From an uncultured Acetatifactor sp. (GTDB lineage: Bacteria > Bacillota > Clostridia > Lachnospirales > Lachnospiraceae): a stretch of 34,236 nucleotides of DNA. Both the position numbers and the translations under genes were made by a program. The stretch covers positions 1-34,236 of the forward strand of contig CAJUSI010000054.1 of assembly GCA_910589035.1 (NCBI GenBank), read 5' to 3'. Below are positions 24,580 to 32,832 of the stretch, piece by piece; the first letter of the stretch is position 1; each line of letters opens with the position of its first letter. Under the pieces are notes generated by a model. That model did not search any database, was not told the DNA's origin, and saw nothing but the letters and a program-made list of their open reading frames with translations.

Positions 24580-26253
24580 TTGAAGAAAAAAGAGAATAAG
24601 AATAGCTCCGGTTTGAAGATTATTCCCCTGGGGGGACTGGAGCAAATCGGCATGAACATTACTGCCTTCGAATATGAGGACAGTATTGTTGTGGTAGACT
24701 GCGGACTGTCTTTTCCGGCGGACGATATGCTGGGAATAGACCTGGTGATCCCGGATGTGACTTATCTGAAGGACAATCTGGATAAGGTGAAGGGATTCGT
24801 GATTACCCACGGGCATGAGGATCATATCGGCGCGCTTCCCTATGTGCTCCGGGAGATTAACGCTCCTATTTACGCCACAAGGCTTACCATGGGTATTATC
24901 GAGAACAAGCTGAAGGAGCATGAGCTTACAAAGGCCGTCAAGCGCAAGGTGGTGAAATTCGGACAGTCCATTAACCTGGGGAAATTCCGGGTAGAATTTA
25001 TCAAAACGAACCACAGCATTGTGGACGCTGCCGCCCTGGCCATCTATTCCCCGGCAGGGGTTGTGGTGCATACGGGAGACTTTAAGGTGGATTATACCCC
25101 TGTATTCGGAGACGCCATCGACCTGCAGCGCTTTGCGGAGCTGGGGAAAAAAGGCGTGCTTGCCCTGATGTGCGATTCCACCAACGCGGAGCGTCCGGGC
25201 TTTACTCCCTCTGAGAGGACGGTGGGAACCACCTTTGACTCGCTTTTTGAGGAACATAAAAATACCAGAATTTTTGTGGCCACCTTTGCCTCTAATGTGG
25301 ACCGCGTCCAGCAGATCATCAATACTGCCTACAAATTCGGGCGGAAGGTATGCGTGGACGGCCGCAGCATGGTGAGTATCATTGAGACGGCCAGAAACCT
25401 GGGATGCATCAGTATTCCGGATAATACCCTGATTGAAATCGACCAGATGAAGGACCATCCCAATGAGAAGCAGGTGATCATCACCACAGGCAGCCAGGGG
25501 GAGAGCATGGCGGCTTTGAGCCGTATGGCCAGCGGCATGCACCGAAAGATTACCATCGGTGCGGGGGACACGGTTATATTTTCCTCCAATCCCATTCCCG
25601 GCAATGAGAAATCCGTGACCAAGGTGATCAATGAGCTGATTCAGAAGGGAGCGGATGTGGTATTTCAGGATGCTCATGTATCAGGGCATGCCTGTCAGGA
25701 AGAGATCAAGCTGCTCTATGCGCTGATCCGTCCGAAATATGCGGTTCCAGTACATGGAGAAATCAAGCATCTGAAGGCGCAGGCGAAGATTGCCCAGAGC
25801 CTGGGGATTGATAAAGAGAATATATTTGTACTGTCTTCCGGCGACGTCCTGGAGATGGACGAGAGGGGGGCGCGGATAAACGGCAGAGTTCCCACAGGAG
25901 CGATTCTGGTGGACGGCCTCGGCGTAGGAGATGTGGGAAATGTGGTGCTGCGTGACCGGCAGCATCTGGCTGAGGACGGTATCATGGTGGTGGTCATGAG
26001 CCTGGACAAGACGGAAAGGTACCTGGTGGCAGGTCCCGACATCGTTTCCAGAGGATTTGTGTATGTAAAGGAATCGGACGAGCTGATAGAGGAAGCCCGT
26101 CAGACGGTGGACGAGGCATTGCAGAGATGTCTGGACAGGGGCATTACGGATTGGGGAAGACTCAAGAATACCACCAAGGATACCTTGAGCGATTTCGTCT
26201 GGAAGAAGACAAAGAGGCGGCCCATGATTCTGCCGATTATTATGGAAGTATGA
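24580..26253 (+). CDS. rnj: Ribonuclease J
   Basis: A 557-residue metallo-beta-lactamase/beta-CASP ribonuclease with 5'-3' exonuclease and endonuclease activity in mRNA turnover and rRNA maturation. Metal ligands are in THGHEDHIGALPYV (about 72-85), NHSIVDA and HTGDFKVD. The beta-CASP region shows CDSTNAERPGFTPSE, SNVDRVQQI, TTGSQGE and GHACQEEIKLLYALIRPKYAVPVHGE. The length matches RNase J1/J2. I cannot tell J1 from J2 by eye. The start is a TTG with GGAGGAG six bases upstream; an ATG in this position is absent. It ends about 150 bases before the MltG-like gene. Confidence 0.96.
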   Translation: MKKKENKNSSGLKIIPLGGLEQIGMNITAFEYEDSIVVVDCGLSFPADDMLGIDLVIPDVTYLKDNLDKVKGFVITHGHEDHIGALPYVLREINAPIYATRLTMGIIENKLKEHELTKAVKRKVVKFGQSINLGKFRVEFIKTNHSIVDAAALAIYSPAGVVVHTGDFKVDYTPVFGDAIDLQRFAELGKKGVLALMCDSTNAERPGFTPSERTVGTTFDSLFEEHKNTRIFVATFASNVDRVQQIINTAYKFGRKVCVDGRSMVSIIETARNLGCISIPDNTLIEIDQMKDHPNEKQVIITTGSQGESMAALSRMASGMHRKITIGAGDTVIFSSNPIPGNEKSVTKVINELIQKGADVVFQDAHVSGHACQEEIKLLYALIRPKYAVPVHGEIKHLKAQAKIAQSLGIDKENIFVLSSGDVLEMDERGARINGRVPTGAILVDGLGVGDVGNVVLRDRQHLAEDGIMVVVMSLDKTERYLVAGPDIVSRGFVYVKESDELIEEARQTVDEALQRCLDRGITDWGRLKNTTKDTLSDFVWKKTKRRPMILPIIMEV

Positions 26254-26400
26254 GTGGAGCTGCCTCCCGGGAACTTTTCAGGTCTCCGGTAAAGCACAGA
26301 GCAGAAAAAGAGGGGAACCGGTGAGAAAGGTTTTCGGAAGGCCCTGCAAAAGGCGGAAGAGAGAGTCCGAGAGTATATTACAGTGACGGGGAGGAAGGCT

Positions 26401-26790
26401 ATGAAGGTGACAAATATAATAGGAGCTGCGGCGGGAGCTATCTTCAGGGTAGTGGCGGCTATCGTCATTGTATATGTGATATACAGGGGAGTAGGGATCT
26501 GCTATGATTATGGCTACCGCATTTTCACCGAGAGCGCCGTTTCGGCCGGTGAGGGCAGGACGGTGACCGTGTCCATAACCGCCGAGATGTCGCCGTGGGA
26601 TATAGGCGAGCTTTTTGAGAGCAGGGGACTTGTCAGGGACGCGAAGCTTTTTGCGCTGCAGTATTATTTCTCCGAACATGTGAAGGAAGTGGGACCCGGG
26701 ACCTTTGAGCTGAATACCACCATGACTGCGGAGGATATGATGGCGGCCATGGTGGTGGAGCAGGAAGAGGAAGAAGGGGAAGAAGAGTAA
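26401..26790 (+). CDS. Short MltG-like (YceG N-terminal) membrane protein
   Basis: About 129 residues, with one N-terminal membrane helix (IIGAAAGAIFRVVAAIVIVYVIY) and a LysM-like/YceG N-terminal segment: VTVSITAEMSPWDIGELFESRGLVRDAKLFALQYYFSE, then GPGTFELNTTMTAEDMM. In full-length MltG (about 340 residues) this precedes the catalytic domain that cleaves nascent glycan strands near the Sec/divisome. Here the catalytic domain with its Glu is absent and the protein ends in an acidic EEEEGEEE tail. Bacillus has mltG (yrrL) at the equivalent place before trmR-trhP, so this is probably a reduced homologue. RBS GGGGAGGA fits the ATG at 26401. Confidence 0.78.
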   Translation: MKVTNIIGAAAGAIFRVVAAIVIVYVIYRGVGICYDYGYRIFTESAVSAGEGRTVTVSITAEMSPWDIGELFESRGLVRDAKLFALQYYFSEHVKEVGPGTFELNTTMTAEDMMAAMVVEQEEEEGEEE

Positions 26791-26810
26791 TCTCCCGGAA
26801 CGGTATCGAT

Positions 26811-27488
26811 ATGATTATAGACGAGAGAATGGCAGTCTTTATCGACTCGCTGGACAGGGGCAATACCGCTTTACTCGACGGGATAGAGAGGGCGGCGCTG
26901 GAAGAGCGGATTCCGATTATACGAAGGTCCATGCAGAGCCTCCTGAAATTCCTGCTGGCGCTCCGGCGGCCGGAAAATATTCTGGAGGTGGGTACGGCGG
27001 TGGGATTCTCCGCTTTGCTGATGAGCGAATACGGTCCGAAAGGCTGCCGCATTACCACAATCGAGAAGGACCAGGGACGGCTTGCGGCTGCCAGGGAGAA
27101 CTTCAGGCTTGCAGGGAGGGAAGAGCAGATTACCCTTTTGGAGGGGGATGCGCTGGAGATTCTGCAGGATTTGGAGAGCAGCTATGATATGATATTCATG
27201 GATGCGGCCAAGGGACAGTATCTTCATTTCTTTCCGGAGGTAATGGGGCTGCTTGCGCCCGGAGGGCTGCTGGTATCGGACAATGTGCTGCAGGACGGGG
27301 AGATTATCCAGTCCCGCTATGCGGTAACCAGAAGGAACCGGACCATCCATGGCAGAATGCGGGAATATCTCTACCAGCTGAAGCATCACCCTGCACTGGA
27401 GACCGTGATACTGCCGGTGGGAGACGGAGCGGCGCTGAGTGTTAAAGTGAGAGATTCTGATAATTCCGGTTTTGGTACACGGTGTTGA
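26811..27488 (+). CDS. trmR: SAM-dependent O-methyltransferase, TrmR (YrrM)-like
   Basis: A 225-residue class I O-methyltransferase. PENILEVGTAVGFSALLMSEY is the SAM loop (about 54-74), TIEKDQ the acidic ribose contact, and SSYDMIFMDAAKGQYLHFFPEVM carries the metal-binding Asp region. LLVSDNVLQDGEI is the second metal-site motif. Its position before a U32 protein and after an MltG-like gene matches B. subtilis yrrL-yrrM-yrrN-yrrO. There TrmR methylates 5-hydroxyuridine 34 in tRNA to mo5U. The assignment to tRNA rather than catechol-like substrates rests on this context. The C-terminal about 15 residues (SDNSGFGTRC) look extended. Confidence 0.85.
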   Translation: MIIDERMAVFIDSLDRGNTALLDGIERAALEERIPIIRRSMQSLLKFLLALRRPENILEVGTAVGFSALLMSEYGPKGCRITTIEKDQGRLAAARENFRLAGREEQITLLEGDALEILQDLESSYDMIFMDAAKGQYLHFFPEVMGLLAPGGLLVSDNVLQDGEIIQSRYAVTRRNRTIHGRMREYLYQLKHHPALETVILPVGDGAALSVKVRDSDNSGFGTRC

Positions 27489-27722
27489 CCTTAGCCTCTA
27501 TTTCGGCATCTGGATAAAACCGGGAAAACTAAGGCGTTTATTACGGACGCGGCATCAGAAAGTCCGGAAACTGCAGGTTGTGGGCTGTGCATGGGAGGAC
27601 ATATAGAAGAAGGGGCTGATATGATAGCTCCGGATTATACGGACTGCCATTGCCGGGATATTATCTGGGAAAAGTAAGGAATTGCTATGACATTTCTATA
27701 AATGCAGAATGAGGATAATAAG

Positions 27723-29225
27723 ATGAGAGCGGGAAAAAAGCCAGAATTGCTGATTCCGGCGGGAAGCCTGGAGGTATTGAAGACCGCGGTGATCTTTGGC
27801 GCGGATGCGGTATATATCGGAGGGGAAGCCTTTGGGCTTCGCGCCAAGGCGAAAAACTTTTCCATGGAAGAGATGGCGGAGGGGATCGCCTTTGCCCATG
27901 CCCGTGGGGCGAAGGTATATGTCACCGCCAATATTTTTGCCCATAATGACGATCTGGAAGGGGCGGAGAGCTATTTCGCGCAGCTCCGGGACATGAAGCC
28001 GGAGCATTGCGATGCACTGATCATTTCCGATCCTGGAATGTTTGCCACCGCCAGAAGAGTCTGGCCGGAGGCGGAAATCCACATTTCCACCCAGGCAAAC
28101 AACACCAATTACCGGACTTACCTGTTCTGGTGGGAGCTGGGAGCGAAGCGGGTGGTTTCCGCCAGGGAGCTGTCCCTGGAAGAAATACATGGTATCAGGG
28201 AGCGGATTCCGGAAGAGATGGAGATCGAAAGCTTTGTGCAGGGCTCCATGTGCATCTCTTATTCCGGCCGCTGCCTGCTGAGCAATTATTTCACGGGCAG
28301 GGACGCAAACCAGGGCGCCTGCACCCATCCCTGCCGGTGGAAATACGCCGTGGTGGAGGAGACGAGGCCGGGAGAGTATCTGCCGGTGTACGAAAACGAG
28401 AGGGGCACCTATCTCTTTAATTCCAGAGATCTGTGTATGATAGAATATATTCCGGAGCTTGCGGAGGCGGGAATTGACAGCTTTAAGGTGGAGGGGCGCA
28501 TGAAGACGGCGCTGTACGTGGCTACGGTGGCGAGGACCTACCGCAGGGCCCTGGACGACTATTTTGCCTCCCCGGAAATTTATGCTTCCCGGAAGAGTTG
28601 GTACAGGCAGGAAATCTCCAAATGTACCCACAGGATGTTCTCCACGGGATTCTATTTCGGTAAGCCCAGGTCAGAAAGCCAGATCTACGACAACAGTACC
28701 TATGTGAACGAATATACTTATCTGGGCATGATCGACCGGGTGGCGGAGCCAGGGGAGCTGCCCCGGGAGACGCTGGAGGCGGGAGAGCTGCCCCGGGAGA
28801 TGCTGGAGTCAGGAGAGGAGACACTGCCCCCGCGGCGGAATGCGGACAAGGGGGAATTTCGCAGGCAGCAGATATGGGACAAGGATAAATTTGGTCGACA
28901 GGAGCCGGCAGATAATACGGAGAACAGATCCCGGAAGAAAGCTCCGGCGGAAAGCCTTTGCCGCAAACAAAAGTTCTCTGTGGCAGGGGGTGCGCCCCTG
29001 GCACGCTTTGAACAGCGGAATAAATTTTCCGTGGGAGAGACTATTGAGATTATGAAACCGGACGGGCGGAATGTGACGGTGCTGGTGGAAGCCCTATATG
29101 ATGAAAGCGGGGAGCCGGTGGACAGCTGTCCCCACGCCAGGCAGGTGCTGTGGGTAAGGCTGTCGGAAGCTGCGCAGCCCTATGACCTGTTGCGGCGGGA
29201 GACCTGCCGGGAAACAGAACTGTAA
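27723..29225 (+). CDS. trhP: U32 family protein, TrhP-like (tRNA uridine-34 hydroxylation)
   Basis: A 500-residue U32-type protein. N-terminal TIM-barrel features are PELLIPAGSLEVLKTAVIFGADAVYIGG and ISTQANNTNYRT. The signature ESFVQGSMCISYSGRCLLS is followed by GRDANQGACTHPCRWKY, so the conserved Cys set is present. Homologues TrhP1/TrhP2 hydroxylate U34 of tRNA using prephenate-linked chemistry; the next step is TrmR, encoded just upstream. Usual length is about 400-410. The excess comes from an inserted low-complexity segment (about residues 340-420, with two 10-residue GELPRETLEA-type units) before the conserved EQRNKFSVGETIEIMKPDGRNV. I chose the ATG at 27723 with TGAGGA upstream; the ATG at 27702 is an alternative. 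Confidence 0.86.
   Translation: MRAGKKPELLIPAGSLEVLKTAVIFGADAVYIGGEAFGLRAKAKNFSMEEMAEGIAFAHARGAKVYVTANIFAHNDDLEGAESYFAQLRDMKPEHCDALIISDPGMFATARRVWPEAEIHISTQANNTNYRTYLFWWELGAKRVVSARELSLEEIHGIRERIPEEMEIESFVQGSMCISYSGRCLLSNYFTGRDANQGACTHPCRWKYAVVEETRPGEYLPVYENERGTYLFNSRDLCMIEYIPELAEAGIDSFKVEGRMKTALYVATVARTYRRALDDYFASPEIYASRKSWYRQEISKCTHRMFSTGFYFGKPRSESQIYDNSTYVNEYTYLGMIDRVAEPGELPRETLEAGELPREMLESGEETLPPRRNADKGEFRRQQIWDKDKFGRQEPADNTENRSRKKAPAESLCRKQKFSVAGGAPLARFEQRNKFSVGETIEIMKPDGRNVTVLVEALYDESGEPVDSCPHARQVLWVRLSEAAQPYDLLRRETCRETEL
28752..28811 (+). repeat. 30-bp tandem repeat within the U32 gene
   Basis: Two 30-bp units at 28752-28781 and 28782-28811 translate to GELPRETLEA and GELPREMLES. They differ at five positions and share GAGCTGCCCCGGGAGA exactly. 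They are in frame and lie at the start of the extra segment. Confidence 0.85.
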
Positions 29226-29314
29226 TCGGAAAAGAAAAGCATTGTAGAATCTGCCCATACATAAAGGGAAAATACCATAATTTTTGCGCAAATGCCTAAA
29301 ATTAAATTTAGGGA

Positions 29315-29343
29315 TTGCATTTTGGAAAAAAAGAGAGTATTTT
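29315..29343 (+). promoter_or_regulatory. Possible sigma-A promoter for the glnA transcript
   Basis: TTGCAT (29315-29320), an exact 17-base spacer and TATTTT (29338-29343). Transcription would start near 29350 and include a 300-base leader with the 28-codon ORF. The AT-rich stretch just upstream (29270-29310) could assist. Confidence 0.5.
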
Positions 29344-29414
29344 ATAGAAAACGAAGCGTTGGAGCAAAGCCCCGCCGCTTCTGTACAGCGGTATTGATTG
29401 AACGAGGAGGTTCC

Positions 29415-29501
29415 ATGGTAGCAGTTTTACTTTGGAACCCTTTTTATTTCATGAAGGTATGGGTGGAGGCGTTCCGAGAGGACCGCAGTCTGAAGGCATG
29501 A
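29415..29501 (+). CDS. 28-residue small ORF in the glnA leader
   Basis: ATG at 29415 with a strong RBS (ACGAGGAGG, six bases spacing), encoding MVAVLLWNPFYFMKVW-VEAFREDRSLKA to a TGA. The first 16 residues are hydrophobic and aromatic, and the rest is an amphipathic charged tail, like a small membrane-associated peptide. The upstream extension of the frame lacks an RBS. Downstream, before the glutamine synthetase start, an 8-bp hairpin (29576-29595) lies in the leader. I do not recognise the family. It may be an independently functional micro-protein or a leader peptide. It was below normal ORF length cut-offs. Confidence 0.55.
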   Translation: MVAVLLWNPFYFMKVWVEAFREDRSLKA

Positions 29502-29575
29502 GGGCATAGCACAATATATGTGCCTGTATGGCGGAACCAGGACGGGCGAGGGCGGCAATAGATACGAAATGTCTG

Positions 29576-29595
29576 TTCGGCATGGATATGCCGGA
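29576..29595 (+). promoter_or_regulatory. Leader hairpin before glutamine synthetase III
   Basis: TTCGGCAT (29576-29583) and ATGCCGGA (29588-29595) pair over eight bases with a GGAT loop, about 50 bases before the glnA start. There is no T-run, so it is not a terminator. Translation control or mRNA protection is possible. No known glutamine riboswitch was recognised. Confidence 0.4.
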
Positions 29596-29643
29596 AGGAC
29601 CGCGGCGAATCAGGGAGAAATCAGAAAGGGAGAGGAAAAGAAA

Positions 29644-31755
29644 ATGAGTGAAGTGTTGAATGTAGAAGAAATATTTGCCAGTAAAGTATTTACCTTCGGC
29701 AAAATGAAGGAAAGACTGCCCAAGAGTGTATACAAAGAAGTAAGGAAGGTAATGGAAGAGGGCGGGGAGCTGTCCCTGGCAGCTGCCGATGTGGTGGCGA
29801 AGGCCATGAAGGATTGGGCGGTTGAGAACGGCGCTACCCATTACACCCATTGGTTCCAGCCCCTGACCGGCATTACCGCGGAGAAACACGACGCCTTTGT
29901 GACCCATCCCGATGAGGATGGCAAGATGATTATGGAATTCTCAGGCAGGGAATTAATCAAAGGAGAGCCGGATGCGTCCTCCTTCCCTTCGGGAGGATTG
30001 CGCGCCACCTTTGAGGCCAGGGGATATACCGCATGGGATATTACTTCTCCGGCATTTCTGAAAGAGGATGCGACAGGGGTGATTCTCTGTATTCCCACGG
30101 CGTTCTGTTCCTACACGGGGGAGGCGTTGGACAAGAAAACTCCTCTTCTGCGTTCTATGGAGGCCATTAGCCAGCAGGCGCTGCGCATCGTGCGTCTCTT
30201 CGGCAATACCGGGGCGGCCAAGGTGGTGGCAAGCGTGGGAGCTGAGCAGGAATACTTCCTGGTGGACAGGGAGAAATATCTGCAGCGTGAGGATCTGATT
30301 TTCTCCGGACGCACTCTTTTCGGGGCGCCCGCGCCCAAGGGGCAGGAGCTGGAGGATCATTATTTCGGTACCATCCGTGAGAGGGTCGGCGCATATATGA
30401 AGGATTTAAATGTGGAACTGTGGAAGCTGGGCGTCACTGCAAAGACCCAGCACAACGAGGTGGCTCCCGCGCAGCATGAGCTTGCGCCGGTCTATGAGTC
30501 GGCAAATATTGCCGTGGATCATAACCAGCTGGTGATGGAGACCATGAAGAAGGTGGCGGGACGGCATGGCCTCACCTGTCTGCTTCATGAGAAGCCCTTT
30601 GCGGGTGTGAACGGTTCCGGCAAGCATAACAACTGGTCCCTGGGTACCGACAATGGGGTAAACCTTCTGGATCCAGGCGAGACGCCCAATGAGAATATTC
30701 AGTTCCTGCTGGTGCTGGCCTGCATCATCAAGGCGGTGGACACTCATGCGGATCTGCTTCGTCAGAGCGCGGCGGATGTGGGAAATGACCACCGGCTGGG
30801 GGCAAACGAGGCGCCTCCCGCAATCATATCCGTTTTTCTTGGGGAGCAGCTGGAGGATGTGGTGAAGCAGCTGGTAGAGACCGGGGAGGCAGCCCGCTGC
30901 CTGGAAGGGGGGAAGCTGGAGACGGGGGTTTCCACCCTGCCTGATCTGGAGAAGGATGCCACGGACCGCAACAGAACCTCTCCCTTTGCTTTTACCGGCA
31001 ATAAATTCGAGTTCCGTATGGTGGGAAGCTCGGATTCCATAGCCAGTCCCAATACTACGCTGAACGCCATTGTGGCTGAGGCCTTCTGTGAAGCGGCGGA
31101 TACTCTGGAAAAGGCAGAGGATTTTGAACTTGCCGTACATGACCTGATCAAAGAGTATATGACGAAGCATCAGAGAATCATCTTTAACGGCGACGGGTAT
31201 TCGGATGAATGGGTCGCGGAGGCGGCCAGGCGCGGACTGCCCAATATAACATCCATGGTAGAGGCGGCGAACACCCTGACCACTGACAAGGCGGTTAAGC
31301 TCTTCGAAAGATTCGGTATCTTTACAAGGGTTGAGCTGGAATCCCGCGAGGAGATCCTCTATGAAACCTATGCGAAGACTATCAATATTGAGGCCCACAC
31401 TATGATTCATATGGCAGGTAAGCAATATGTTCCTGCCATAGTGAAATATACAAAAACGCTGGCAGATACCATAATTGCCGTAAGAGAGGCCGGCGCGGAC
31501 GCTTCCGTTCAGGCCGGAATGCTGGATGAGGTGAGCAGGAGGCTGACATCCGTAAAAGCGGCGTTATCCAGACTGGAGAAGGTAACCGCTCAGGCGGCGT
31601 CCATGACGGATATAAAGGAGCAGGCATTCTTCTACAAGGATACGGTCAGAGCGGCGATGGAGGAGCTGCGCACACCCATCGACGAGCTGGAGATGATGGT
31701 GGATAAGAAGGTATGGCCGGTGCCTTCTTACGGCCAACTGACCTTTGAGGTTTAA
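29644..31755 (+). CDS. glnN: Glutamine synthetase type III
   Basis: A 703-residue ATP-dependent ligase producing glutamine from glutamate and ammonia. The large GSIII-type architecture shows THYTHWFQPLTG, FSGRELIKGEPDASSFPSGG near the N-terminus, PTAFCSYTGEALDKKTPLLRS, VGAEQEYFLV, KTQHNEVAPAQHELAP, EKPFAGVNGSGKHNNWSLGT and NRTSPFAFTGNKFEFRMVGSSDS, the last three being catalytic and ATP-site segments. A C-terminal helical region follows. I chose the ATG at 29644, since GGGAGAGG precedes it and the family begins near this position. An upstream in-frame start at 29518 would add 42 non-conserved residues. A tRNA-Gln gene follows 360 bases later. Confidence 0.97.
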   Translation: MSEVLNVEEIFASKVFTFGKMKERLPKSVYKEVRKVMEEGGELSLAAADVVAKAMKDWAVENGATHYTHWFQPLTGITAEKHDAFVTHPDEDGKMIMEFSGRELIKGEPDASSFPSGGLRATFEARGYTAWDITSPAFLKEDATGVILCIPTAFCSYTGEALDKKTPLLRSMEAISQQALRIVRLFGNTGAAKVVASVGAEQEYFLVDREKYLQREDLIFSGRTLFGAPAPKGQELEDHYFGTIRERVGAYMKDLNVELWKLGVTAKTQHNEVAPAQHELAPVYESANIAVDHNQLVMETMKKVAGRHGLTCLLHEKPFAGVNGSGKHNNWSLGTDNGVNLLDPGETPNENIQFLLVLACIIKAVDTHADLLRQSAADVGNDHRLGANEAPPAIISVFLGEQLEDVVKQLVETGEAARCLEGGKLETGVSTLPDLEKDATDRNRTSPFAFTGNKFEFRMVGSSDSIASPNTTLNAIVAEAFCEAADTLEKAEDFELAVHDLIKEYMTKHQRIIFNGDGYSDEWVAEAARRGLPNITSMVEAANTLTTDKAVKLFERFGIFTRVELESREEILYETYAKTINIEAHTMIHMAGKQYVPAIVKYTKTLADTIIAVREAGADASVQAGMLDEVSRRLTSVKAALSRLEKVTAQAASMTDIKEQAFFYKDTVRAAMEELRTPIDELEMMVDKKVWPVPSYGQLTFEV

Positions 31756-32067
31756 ACATGGGGAGCGATATATAATATTGTTTTGAGTAAGATATCGGTC
31801 TTCAGATTTTCAGACCATAGAGCCGTAAAATGAGAAACCGCGGCGCCGGTTATGGGGCTGAAAGGAAACCGGAGATTCATTTTGGGCTGCTTCAGGCTTC
31901 GCTGCACCGGGGCAGCCTTTTCAGTGAATGCGGGAAAACTGCAAAAGACATACGGGAATCAGAAACAAGAGGCAGGAAAGGAAAAAGAAAGTAACAAGCG
32001 CAAAAACGAGAAAAAAGTAAAAAACAAGAACTAAAAACAAGAAATCAAAAAAATTTTGAATAAGGTA
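31756..32067. other. Intergenic region glnN to tRNA-Gln, A-rich half
   Basis: No gene is supported. Near the start, GGTCT...AGACC (about 31797-31816) is a weak hairpin. GGCTGC/GCAGCC (31885-31890/31912-31917) followed by TTTT may be a modest glnN terminator. From about 31960 to 32057 the plus strand is extremely purine-rich (long A/G runs, few T or C), ending at the tRNA promoter, as a UP element would. A short open frame (31852-32034) across it lacks an RBS and looks non-coding. Confidence 0.5.
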
Positions 32068-32096
32068 TTGCAATATGGAGATACTTCGTGTATAAT
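32068..32096 (+). promoter_or_regulatory. Promoter of tRNA-Gln
   Basis: TTGCAA (32068-32073), an exact 17-base spacer and a perfect TATAAT (32091-32096). The start would be near 32103, about 12 bases before the mature tRNA. Confidence 0.88.
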
Positions 32097-32114
32097 ACAT
32101 CAAGTACAGCACAT

Positions 32115-32186
32115 AGGGCTATCGCCAAACGGTAAGGCAACGGACTCTGACTCCGTCATTTCAAGGTTCGAATCCTTGTAGCCCTG
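32115..32186 (+). tRNA. tRNA-Gln (anticodon CUG)
   Basis: A complete cloverleaf. The acceptor stem AGGGCTA (32115-32121) pairs with TAGCCCT (32179-32185) and the discriminator is G at 32186. The anticodon stem ACGGA/TCCGT surrounds the loop CTCTGAC, whose anticodon CTG reads CAG (Gln). The T arm AAGG-TTCGAAT-CCTT is canonical. CCA is not encoded. A single-gene transcript is implied by the flanking promoter and terminator. The acceptor's first pair is A-T, with a position-73 G. Confidence 0.95.
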
Positions 32187-32214
32187 TTGAAAACAGGGAT
32201 TGCCCTGCTTCGGA

Positions 32215-32246
32215 ACCCCGGTGGAGAGATTCATCGGGGTGTTTTT
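32215..32246 (+). terminator. Intrinsic terminator of tRNA-Gln
   Basis: ACCCCGGTGG pairs with TCATCGGGGT (32215-32224/32231-32240), ten pairs including G-U wobbles, followed by GTTTTT. It lies about 30 bases after the tRNA. Confidence 0.8.
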
Positions 32247-32445
32247 ATGCAGTAAAATCAAGAGTTTGCGGGGGCCTGGAATTTTAAGGCAAAGGAAAGC
32301 GCAGGTTATACCGTTACCGAAATCAGGAAGATTTTCCTGCTTTTTCCTGAAAAATCCTAACGGATAGATTATTTTATAGATTATTGTCAAATGACGGCCA
32401 GAGCCTGATTTATGTGGGTTCAATGGTTTTGAGGCAGACGGAAAA

Positions 32446-32832
32446 ATGGATCAGTTCATTACATTCATGGAAGCGGAATAGCAGGAGAAAAAGGTTGAGT
32501 TGTTGTATTCCTGTAAATTTTATGAAATTTTGGATAGACAGGTGGCAAAGGAGGATGAAAAATGATATACTGAAAAAGTACACATAGGGAGATGGCATTC
32601 GGCTTTTGTGCCTGCTATGAGTTTGCATTTTAGACCGGACAGGGATGATTTAATTTTTGAGAAAGAATACAATGTGAACACGAAATCATTGGAGATTGGC
32701 TTGCTGGCCATAAAGTCGAAAAAGGCATCGGTTCAAAAAGCGGATTTCGTCCAAAGCGCCAGTGAAATAGGAAAGCTTTTTAAAGGGCATAATAGAACTT
32801 GGATTACAGGGTTCGCGAAGCGGTTCCTGTAA
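32446..32832 (+). pseudogene. Decayed reading frame of unknown origin (two in-frame stops)
   Basis: From the ATG at 32446 a single frame reads MDQFITFMEAE, TAG at 32479, then QEKKVELLYSCKFYEILDRQ..KEDEK, TGA at 32563, then about 88 more codons (YTEKVHIGRWHSAF..., including MSLHFRPDRDDLIFEKEYNV and KSLEIGLLAIKSKKASVQKADF) to a TAA at 32830. The composition looks protein-like and all three parts share the frame, so I read it as one gene killed by nonsense mutations. An alternative is that only the last part (ATG at 32617, 71 residues) is translated. I do not recognise the family. Its 3' end runs into the repeats before the antitoxin gene. Confidence 0.35.

Noticed and set aside
24167..24583. 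Plus-strand open frame of 138 codons before RNase J, and minus-strand 24230-24508
   Set aside because: Neither has an RBS or recognisable motif. CRHCRICC is not a convincing Fur zinc site.
27591..27677. 28-codon ORF with two nearby Cys between trmR and the U32 gene
   Set aside because: The ATG has no clear RBS. An internal ATG at 27621 has a weak one. Not enough support to call it a gene.
32608..32832. 71-75 residue ORF as an independent gene
   Set aside because: Its frame continues upstream through stops as one protein-like sequence, and its 3' end is built from the operator repeats. It is treated as part of the decayed frame.
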